Origin: Phoronis australis
Taxonomy: Eukaryota > Phoronida > Phoronidae
Assembly (NCBI GenBank): GCA_002633005.1
Contig: NMRA01000390.1
Span: 145,544-209,543, forward strand
Length of the DNA: 64,000 bases
Direction of reading: 5' to 3'
Numbering within the stretch: the first letter of the stretch is position 1; every line of letters starts with the position of its first letter. The notes beneath the pieces were generated by a model. The model ran no database searches, was not told the origin of the DNA, and worked only from the letters and a program-made list of their open reading frames with translations. Made by a program: the position numbers and the translations under genes. Positions 54,761 to 64,000 of the stretch are shown here, piece after piece.

Positions 54761-55900
54761 GCGGCGAAAATTCCAGCATATCTTTAGAAATGCGGGACTT
54801 TCACGGCATGTTTGCCAAAAATTGAAGCTCATTCATTTTTAGACACAGTAGGTCACTGTGGACGATTGCATGAAACAGTCCCACATAGGGACGCAATTAA
54901 GTTCCATAATTAAATCGCTTGTGTATTCTTTTGTTACCCGTTCTTTACTCAGAAACTCACGAGCTCCTCTTTTGGCTAATGAAAAGCAAAAACTGTGCCC
55001 TCAATTCAATCAAAATAATTAGGGACCTAGTCCTTAAATTAGGGAATTGCATGAAAACATCTCTACGTATTTTCAAATATTGAAAATTCAATGTAGACTT
55101 CACTTTCGATTTGTATTAAAGCCCAAAATTGGTTTAGTAAAGATCCTCAAAAGGCATAAGAAAGGACGGCAGTGTTTTCACAAGCCCACAAATACACAGA
55201 AGATTTAGGCAACTTAGTTGAGTCCCTGTTTGGGATTGTTTCATGAAACCAGGCACTGGCACTTTTCAATATTTTTGCGTGAGCGTAAATATGTGCACAT
55301 ATTATGATACATGGTATGGTCATGGAAAACAAAAACAAATGTGAAAAACATAAAAGTGATAAAAACCACGGTCGACAGAAACTAAAGACATTGTCTAAGT
55401 TGGGACACAGCGCGTTTTTAAGACACACGGCATTTTACTTTAAAGCCAAGTAACCGGATAGATCCGCCTTTCTGGTACTTTGAACATTATTTTTCACACA
55501 AAGTTAAATAAATGTTGCCGATTATGATATCTGGCACCGGATATGTAAAATCTGGACAAAAAACGAACATCGATTCAATCGTTAAAGTAATCAACTAAAA
55601 TTGAAATTAAGATTAAATCAGTGACTGTGCGGAGACGATCGCGGATAACTCTAGACGATTGTCTGCGGTTCACTAGCTACTTCGTGATCAACGCAGTCAA
55701 CGTCATTGGGCAGGTGCATGGGTCAGCATTACTGGCCCCAGTTAGACACAAAATAAAGTTTGACTTGCGAACAGACAAATATTTTTCCATTCAGTCACGC
55801 CGCCATCTACACGAAGTAATCGCGGAAACTGGGACACAATGAGCAAACAGATTCAAAATGCGTTTCGGTTAATCATTGCTGGTGTGGCTACTAGATCACA
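54761..55900. other. Intergenic stretch, no gene recognised
   Basis: No exon of coding character. 55620-55845 is somewhat CpG-rich and open on the plus strand but matches no family. Confidence 0.35.
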
Positions 55901-55904
55901 CAAA

Positions 55905-58900
55905 ATTTCGCGAGAGAGATAGGTCGGAGACCATACCAGGTGTGATGCAAATGGTAATTTTATATTAATTTGATGTCAAAGTCGACCTTCCACTTCAAAG
56001 TGGCGAAGCAGAGGGAATGAGGGTGAAGCGTGGACTGACTGCCCGGGCGTCACTCCTTCGAATTTTCGGTGCCTCCTTTGTCTTCACCAGTTTTTGTCAA
56101 GCAACGTCGTCCCCCGTTGCAAACAATTTTCGCTTGCTCGCACAATTTTCCTTTTCATGCCTCTAAAGTGACGCCCGAACCACAGTGACTCCCGCCGAAT
56201 ATTACAGGGGTTTTGCCAATTCGTTGAAAATCACCCCATTGTAATTACGTGAAAGTCCGTTTCATATAGCATGAACAAACAACCAGTGCGCGACCTCTGA
56301 TACCTTCCCGAAGTGTGTTTGGGTATTAGCCTGAAAATTTAGGCCCTACTTTCACATCCAGACCATGCTCGGTGCATGGAATACGTCATGTCAACTAGTA
56401 GCGCCTCGTTTCAAGCAATAACCAACTGTTAGTTCTTTCGAAGCCTTCAAATAAATTCAAACTAACTCAGGAAATATATATGTAATATATCACCAATCCC
56501 ATAACGGTAAATGGTCTTAATGAATAAATAAATAATAATAAATGGAAGCTAAATCGTTTCCTGCAGTTTGCTGCTCAAGTGTAAAGGTCGTCAAAATATA
56601 CAAGACCACGTTCAAGTATTCATCTGGATACGAGAAACGAGATGAGAAAAATATAACGTGAAAGCAGTTAGGATATTTGCCTGTTTAACTTGCTCCACCT
56701 GCTGTCATGAATAAGGCATAGTGGCGATCAAGTTGATAGTTGATAATTAGGCAGCAGCAATAAGCGTAACTGTAACCTGTAGTGTTTTAGACGATATTCA
56801 CGTAAAAACCGTATCACGTCTTCCCTAAAAAGAGGTTTTATAGACATTTTAAAGGGGACAGATTGAGCTGAAGTGTATGTTGTAACATTCAGAAATATAA
56901 AAACACAACACCATTTTATACGGCAGCATTTAATTGCGTTATATAATCAATATAAAGTAATATAAATATAAATAAATGTAGACACTAATCACAGTATAAC
57001 CAGGGCACCTCAAAAACGTGAGTAGTCGACAGTGAGGCATGTTTAAGACAAGAATTTTGCCTTGGTGTAAGCCAGATACATGGTGCAATCATGCAGAGTA
57101 TTCACGAGATGACTTGAGAAGGATGGGCAGAGTAGACACACCATAGAGAGCTAAACAACCTTAAGAATTACTTCAAATATCTTAAAAACAAAATATACAA
57201 ATACCATAACTATGCATGTTAGAACGACCGATTTATTACAAGTATACCAGTCCTTTCCTATTTAATGGCTACAAACCCAGGCGTTCCGTATAAGAATCGT
57301 TAACTTTTAATTTAGACCATCTACTGCCATACTAAATTGGCCTGGCTCTGCTCCATACTCAGCTGACAAGTGAGTTCTGCATTAGCGAAGAACTGACCGT
57401 TCGTTATTCCTTCACGAATAAAATGACAAAAAGACTGACACCATGACAATGAAACTTGTAGAGCCTTAATAGCTAAGAACCAATGTGATTGGTTCCTAGC
57501 TTGTAGGAAGCAATATGATTGGTTCCTAGATTGTAGGAAGCANATTTCGCGAAAGAGATAGGTCGGAGACCATACCAGGTGTGATGCAAATGGTAATTTT
57601 ATATTAATTTGATGTCAAAGTCGACCTTCCACTTCAAAGTGGCGAAGCAGAGGGAATGAGGGTGAAGCGTGGACTGACTGCCCCGGGCGTCACTCCTTCG
57701 AATTTTCGGTGCCCCTTTGTCTTCACCAGTTTTTGTCAAGCAACGTCGTCCCCCGTTGCAAACAATTTTCGCATGCTCGCACAATTTCCTTTTCATGCCT
57801 CTAAAGTGACGCCCGAACCACAGTGACTCCCGCCGAATATTACAGGGGTTTTGCCAATCCGTTGAAAATCGCCCCATTGTAATTACGTGAAAGTCTGTTT
57901 CATATAGCATGAAGAAACAACCAGTGCGCGACCTCTGATACCTTCCCGAAGTTTGTTTGGGTATTAGCCTGAAAATTTAGGCCCTACTTTCACATCCAGA
58001 CCATGCTCGGTGCATGGAATGTCATGTCAACTAGTAGCGCCTCGTTTCAAGCAATAACCAACTGTTAGTTCTTTCGAAGCCTTCAAATAAATTCAAACTA
58101 ACTCAGGAAATATATATATATCACCAATCCTATAACGGTAAATGGTCTTAATGAATAAATAAATAAAAAATAATAAATGGAAGCTAAATCGTTTCCTGCA
58201 GTTTGCTGCTCAAGTGTAAAGGTCGTCAAAATATACAAGACCACGTTCAAGTATTCATCTGGATACGAGAAACGAGATGTTTAACTTGCTCCACCTGCTG
58301 TCATGAATAAGGCATAGTGGCGATCAAGTTGATAGTTGATAATTAGGCAGCAGCAATAAGCGCAACTGTAACCTGTAGTGTTTTAGACGATATTCACGTA
58401 AAAACCGTATCACGTCTTCCCTAAAAAGAGGTTTTATAGACATTTTAAAGGGGACAGATTGAGCTGTAGTGTATGTTGTAACATTCAGAAATATAAAAAC
58501 ACAATACCATTTTATACGGCAGCATTTAATTGCGTTATATAATCAATATAAAGTAATATAAATATAAATAAATGTAGACACCAATCACAGTATAACCAGG
58601 GCACCTCAAAAACGTGAGTAGTGGACAATGTGAAGCATGTTTAAGACAAGAATTTTGCCTTGGTGTAAGCCAGATACATGGTGCAATCATGCAGAGTATT
58701 CACGAGATGACTTGAGAACGATGGGCAGAGAAGACACACCATAGAGAGCTAAACAACCTTAAGAATTACTTCAAATATCTTAAAAACAAAATATACAAAT
58801 ACCATAACTATGCATGTTAGAACGACCGATTTATTACAAATATACCAGTCCTTTCCTATTTAATGGCTATAAACCCAGGCGTTCCGTATAAGAATCGTTA

Positions 58901-59170
58901 ACTTTTAATTTAGACCATCTACTGCCATACTAAATTGGCCTGGCCCTGCTTCATACTCAGCTGACAAGTGAGTTCTGCATTAGCGAAGAACTGACCGTTC
59001 GTTATTCCTTCACGAATAAAATGACAAAAAGACTGACACCATGACAATGCAACTTGTAGAGCCTTAATAGCTAAGAACCAATGTGATTGGTTCCTAGCTT
59101 GTAGGAAGCAATATGATTGGTTCCTAGATTGTAGGAAGCAGTATGATTGGTTCCTAGCTTGTAGGAAGCA
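55905..59170 (+). repeat. 1.6-kb adjacent duplication joined by a single N (likely alleles)
   Basis: 55905-57542 and 57544 to about 59140 align over their whole length with scattered substitutions, 1-3-base indels and one deletion of about 37 bases (after GAGAAACGAGATG). A single N at 57543 separates them. Both end in a 27-bp tandem repeat (ATGATTGGTTCCTAGCTTGT), two units in the first and three in the second. An open frame of 103 codons in the second copy is broken by indels in the first, so it is not a gene. Confidence 0.9.
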
Positions 59171-61868
59171 ATAACGAATTGTCAGTTCTTCTGAAACCTT
59201 TAAACAAGTCCTTCCAGTTTTAAAGGCACAATACAGACCAATTTCATAACAATGAGTGGCCTAAAGCTAAGTTTAATTTTTGTGATAGAAGGAAGCATGG
59301 CTTTGATTACTGTAAAATTAATAGCCAAGGCAATAAAAAGATACCTGACATGAATTGTTTGCGATGACAAAACAACTGTTGGCTGGAGTCAAGGTTCAAG
59401 AAACACATTCAACACTTTTGTAAAACTAGTGCCTAGACTTCAAAGTGAAAGAAGGCAACCAGATGGTAACATTAAAAAAAGGAATTATGTAATGTAACGA
59501 TAACCAATGAAGGGTAATGCTCCCACAAAACACCAAGTATAATGCTGGTTAAATGGACTGGACTGAAGAATGTGTTTTTATGTTAATTTGGAATAGGAAA
59601 CTTGTGTTTAAGGTGTGTTGAGAAGAATACCCCACAGATGACTTAGATACTGACCCAAAACAAACAACACTGAAACATATCCAATCGAATACTTTAGTAA
59701 CTGAACCAATGAATTATAATAACAATATAGACTAAAAACTTCAGTAGAAGTTTTTAATTGATTCTACATTGTATGACTTAAATGTCCAAATAAACAATAC
59801 AGAACTATACACTTGGCCACTTACCAGTGAAGCATGCTAACCGTGAGATCATCCCAACCAAGCACCAGTTAAACCATATCACCAAAACTTAATATGAAAT
59901 AGTATAGTTATGATACATAATTTATCTGCAAACATGACTAAACAGGTATTTTTATGAATAAAGGTCAAAGAAGATATGCAATTTAAATATCGATACAAAA
60001 ATCTACCAATCACATAAGACAGTGCCTTCTTTTCACTTGGTTTAAGTCAGGGGAGATAATCTGAATGATTACAGAGGAATTTCATTGCTGGGTAACTGGA
60101 CATTTCTCTCAGACGTTTTGTTATGTATTAATAATTGGTCTGACCGAAATATCATTACTTCTGAAGTCCAGCCTCCAGGCTTAAGAACATTTTTCATTTT
60201 GAATGTCTTAACAGAATACATGCGCTTAAACTGAGGGGAAGACTTTGCTGTATGTTCAGTCTTCAATAGGGTCTCAGGGACTGGCATAAAATATAAATTT
60301 GTAAAATATGATGTAAGAAATATTAGAGAATGTGTTGAATAACATGTTATGTTCAGATTAGCCTGGAAATGTCACCATATCTTCTGCACACCGGGAGTGA
60401 GATGTCTGCAATATTTTCATTCATTTGGTTTATTAATGAACATGAATCATAAATCACAAATCAAGGACTTAATCAATTTTGTGGGCCACTTTAGACATGT
60501 TAAATCTGTACATTTTCTTGTTGCCAATTATTTAGTGTTATTTGCAGAAACAACAGTTACACTTGCAAAATTTATCAAAAATTTAGCAGACTAATGCAAA
60601 ATGTTGTGATTATCGGATAATTTTGTGACAAACTAAAAATATTGTTACAAGAAATAAGAATGCTAATTTTTGGCCATACATTCAGGAAGAACAGCACAAT
60701 GACAACAGCACATAACAATGTTGCAGCCAGAGGAGAAATGGGAAGAACAGAGTGAGGGCAATAAGATTATGCAAAATGATAAAATGGTGTTTTTAAGTTT
60801 TATTACCCTTAAAATAGACAGGTTGAAATGTGCTATTCTTATCTGTATGAGATGGCAGAGTTCAGTAAGAGTCTGTCAGGCATTTTACATTATGGATTTT
60901 GAGATTGTTTGGTGCTTCCAGGGGATTGGTAATGACACATTTTTTAACGTTTTCATACAGCACCACAACAATCATATTGAACTGTGACAAGAAAATGTAC
61001 AAGTTGGATGTATACAGATTAGTTATGGAAGCTCTTATGTTAGAAAATTGAGTTACTGGTTTAAAAATTGACACAGTACATGACTATGTATAGAAAAATA
61101 TTGGAAAGATATAAAAGCTCAAATAATTTATTAAGGACTGATTTTAGACATGTCCCTTGGAATTTCACAAGGAGATTATGGCCTTGTTGTGAGGTATAAG
61201 TTACTGAGTCTAGTGGATGTCATTATTAGTAGACATGTCCCTTGTACACTAACCTTTGATGTAAAGTTTACTGTCCCGTTGTTGTGAATAATGTAACCTT
61301 CTTGGTTTTTAATCAATGAAATTTTACTTTTCAGTTGTAATGTAATCTTGGTTTTTAATCAATGAAATTGTACTTTCCAGTTGTTATGAATGATGTAACC
61401 TTCGTTTTTAATCATAGGGATCTCAAAAATATGTCACCACTAAATCATTAAAGTTGCTGACTGCTCGACTTTGTAGCATTTTTGATTGTTTGAATTGTTT
61501 GGAAAGGAAATTAGACAACATTTTAAGAGTTTCAACAAAAACCACTCTTTTCAATTGACAAAAAAAACTTTGACAAAAATAAGCAGTCTTACCACCATGG
61601 CTTTTCTGAGGACACAGATTAATTGTTTCCGCAATTATTGCAAGAGAATGCAAGAACACAGGTATCTCGGGATATTTTTGTAGCCAAAGATTCGTTTCCA
61701 TGAATCACACATAAAAAATTGTTTGACTTGAATTATAACTGTCTCATTCCTTGATCTCGGGTCTCACAACTCATCTCAGAAATATTATTGTTATTACTAT
61801 GTTAATGTAGACTTCAGTCCATGCATAGAAAAAGTGAATATGAAAAATGTATTAGGTTAGTTACAGAT
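59171..61868. other. Intergenic stretch with weak exon candidates
   Basis: Mostly AT-rich. 61147-61410 has imperfect direct repeats (AGACATGTCCCTTG twice; TTTTTAATCAATGAAATT twice). One open minus-strand segment, 60281-60069, is listed separately. Confidence 0.4.
60069..60281 (-). CDS. Weak candidate terminal exon, unknown gene
   Basis: After an acceptor-like TTTATGCCAG the minus strand stays open: PETLLKTEHTAKSSPQFKRM, then FKMKNVLKPGGWTSEVMIFR, to a stop at 60069. Composition is protein-like but no family was recognised. Its phase would fit a preceding candidate exon at about 62025-61873 (after TTTTATAG, ending before GTAAGTAA), which reads YYCDIGGCSAEIRKFDELDK. Both may be chance. Confidence 0.2.
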   Translation of the reverse strand, partial: VPETLLKTEHTAKSSPQFKRMYSVKTFKMKNVLKPGGWTSEVMIFRSDQLLIHNKTSERNVQLPSNEIPL

Positions 61869-62262
61869 TACTTACAAAAACACCAACATTGTGTGTGTGT
61901 GGTTTGGGCACTTTCCATTTGAGTTACATATGGACGGACTGATGCATTGCTCATCCACGCACATTTGTCAAGCTCATCAAATTTTCTGATTTCCGCACTA
62001 CAACCCCCTATGTCGCAATAGTACCTATAAAACTCTCCATAAGTACAAAACACATGGCAGGAAGATCTATGCCTTTTGCTACAGTTCGAAGATTGCAGCC
62101 ATTATTTTTTAACAAAAATGTCCTTGGGAAACTAACTAGTCTCAATCCACTCAAACTGGACATTAAGTACCAGAGGACATATACATACACGCAGAAGTCT
62201 TGATGACATAACCACCTACTAAGCAGCATCGGCATTTTATTCCAAGCACTTTTGAACTGCAT

Positions 62263-62381
62263 CTACTGTTGTTTACAGCTTGCCCTCTTGCCAGAAGCCG
62301 AGTTCTTCCTGCCCTTTTTATCACCAGGGGAACGACGCATGCCTTGTACAGGGGCAATACCTTGTTCATCATATCCTTCAT
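62263..62381 (-). CDS. Candidate last exon of an unknown gene
   Basis: After TTAATTTCAG the minus strand reads EGYDEQGIAPVQGMRRSPGD, then KKGRKNSASGKRASCKQQ and TAG at 62265-62263. The charged, low-complexity tail and good acceptor suggest a real C-terminal exon. Upstream exons would lie at higher coordinates, perhaps beyond the window. The protein is not recognised. Confidence 0.35.
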
Positions 62382-62389
62382 CTGAAATT

Positions 62390-63560
62390 AAGACATATGA
62401 CAACTTGATTTCTGAATATTACAAAGAATAATAAATCATTACAAGACAAGACAAGACATTAATTATACGACCACAATCATGCACAAACCACAACATTTCA
62501 TTCACATTTAAACATTTAATTTAAGTCATTTTCCCATTAGAAGTGAAACTTTGCTTTTACTGAAGTTTCGGTAAGTCACAGAGAAAGGTTAACTGCGGTA
62601 GTTAATCTGCAAGCGAAACTTCGCTAGTAGAAAATAAAAGCAAAGCTTCGGTGAGTACCGAAGTTTCGGTGTAGTGGGAGCACTAAAAGTAAAGCTTCGT
62701 TGAAGTTATCAGTAGAGATCGCGGCAACACAATACGATCACACGACACTCGCAAAATGTATTTCTTGTTATTGTAGCGCAGCCCACGTGCTCTGAATAGA
62801 CGGAATTGTAAATAAATAAAAGAAAGCATATCTGATGAAGAATGGCACTGATCATTTTCATAAACACTTGTAAATGGCAGGCGAACAATTTTCAGCCTCG
62901 AACAACAACTCAGTATTCGTCTGTTCGATATCGCTGTTTTGACAGAATGGTAAGCAAAGTTTTGGCAAAGAGGAAAGCGACCTTAGAAACAAACCTCATT
63001 CCATGTGTTGCTTAGATATGCATATGCTCTCAGTAGAAAGTTGAGAAACCACAGTCAAATCACAACAACACAACTGCGGTACCACATAATTACATTGAAG
63101 GCCGATCAATGCCATTATGGTTACAAGACTGTCAACAGTTAAGGACGTGTGGTCGACCTTTGGTTTTGTGACTACTTGCTTTTACCAGTTAATTCATAAA
63201 TAAATAATCATCTCCAGACAGAGAAAACAACAAGATGGCCAACATTTAACATTCAATAATTCCTGAAAAAGTTCCACGATATCTATGTAACCTGGGGCCT
63301 GGGCCTATTTTTTTCTCTAAATTGAACTCAAAATAATTTTGGCCAATTTGTATTTAATTTTTGCTATCGAGCAAACTCATTAAGTGGCCATTAGTCTGTG
63401 CTTGAGTACATAACAGATTATACGTATGAGAGTTTTGTCTGAGTGTGCACTGAATGACCCCTATATTCATGCTACGAAGTGAAAACCTGAAATTTCCAGT
63501 TAAAACTCAAACTTTTAGCCTTAATGCTGGGGCCAACTAGTGGAAAGTAATAAAAAAATA
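62390..63560. other. Intergenic or intronic stretch with a short palindromic cluster
   Basis: 62540-62715 has repeated GAAACTTCG / GAAGTTTCGG / AAAGCTTCG phrases in both orientations (for example GCTTCGGTGAGTACCGAAGT). The rest shows no gene. Confidence 0.45.
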
Positions 63561-63709
63561 AATTTGTGTGGTCTGGTACACGTTGTACCAGATGTGCACA
63601 AGCCGCACATGAGGGCCCATTGCACTGATCATCTGGTACAGTATATTTGTGATTTATTAATACGGAGTTAAAACCGAGCTGAGGAGCTAGAGACCTGACT
63701 CAAGGGTCT

Positions 63710-63788
63710 AGCAGTGTGGACCAGTGGGACTTGAACTCACGACCTCGAGTACAGAAGGCGGGCACCTTTTACACTAGGCCACACTGCC
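63710..63788 (-). repeat. tRNA-derived SINE head or tRNA pseudogene
   Basis: The reverse complement begins GGCAGTGTGGCCTAGTGTAA (box A-like TGGCCTAGTG). It has GAGTTCAAGTCCC (box B-like) and ends CCACACTGCT, which pairs with the start as an acceptor stem. The anticodon stem does not pair well and there is no clean anticodon loop, so a working tRNA is unlikely. Further along on the minus strand (about 63709-63570) follow CTGTACCAGATGATCAGTGC and related inverted phrases that may be the body of the SINE. Confidence 0.6.
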
Positions 63789-64000
63789 TCCTCTAAGTGC
63801 AAAGTAGGATTAAACAATTATTCATGTCAGCCATCACGTACTGAAGCATTGAACAACAGACACTTATCTTGAGTTTGCACAAAAGTAGAACAGAAAATGA
63901 CAATTAGGTTATTGGATTCAGCATGGCATACATTGCACATGCAACTCAAGGGCACAGTAAGCCCCAGTTACATGACAACCCAAATGTAACTCAAGAAATC

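Noticed and set aside
57599-57910. 103-codon minus-strand frame as a gene
   Set aside because: The nearly identical neighbouring copy at 55967-56275 has frame-breaking indels, so there is no selection on the frame.
63710-63788. Functional tRNA gene
   Set aside because: Box A and B and the acceptor stem are recognisable but the anticodon arm does not pair.

Overview
The window is animal nuclear DNA: AT-rich, intron-rich and full of transposon debris. It is most likely from a heterozygous marine invertebrate (deuterostome, lophotrochozoan or cnidarian grade). The species cannot be named from the sequence. Evidence for an animal is a well-preserved ECT2L-type gene with short GT-AG exons, a two-coding-exon NDUFS5 gene, BEL/Pao and Penelope-like retroelement remains, long-TIR foldback transposons and many minisatellites. 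There are no bacterial operons, and most short open frames are noise.

Layout. 1-1800 holds a broken BEL/Pao retrotransposon on the minus strand. 1800-12100 is intergenic, with old repeats, a 3 x 56 bp tandem repeat and a degenerate array of about 130 bp units carrying CTCF-like cores. 12100-21500 is a transposon nest: a long-TIR element with clean 9-bp target duplications sits inside a foldback element, and related copies in opposite orientation lie about 6 kb away. 22396-24679 is NDUFS5 (+), a small complex I subunit with two CX9C motifs. 26565-52557 is one gene on the minus strand, reconstructed here as 21 coding exons: an ECT2L orthologue with an F-box, a DUF4347-like region and a DH-PH Rho exchange module. 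The two genes converge and may share a polyadenylation zone near 24.94-24.98 kb. 52.9-53.4 kb, upstream of ECT2L, is GC/CpG-rich. 53.4-62 kb is mostly repeats, including a 1.6 kb near-identical duplication joined by a single N. 62.26-62.38 kb may be the last exon of another minus-strand gene. 63.7 kb holds a tRNA-derived SINE head.

Assembly. N runs lie at 19454-19548 and 47961-48861. Single Ns lie at 6656, 16788, 23312, 44004 and 57543. Three of the single Ns separate two nearly identical adjacent copies, which looks like uncollapsed alleles rather than real duplication. One single N touches ECT2L exon 8.

Function. NDUFS5 acts in the mitochondrial intermembrane space. ECT2L would couple an F-box (SCF ubiquitin ligase adaptor) to Rho-family GTPase exchange. 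No functional link between the two genes is implied. One ECT2L exon, between exons 4 and 5, is required by reading phase but was not found.
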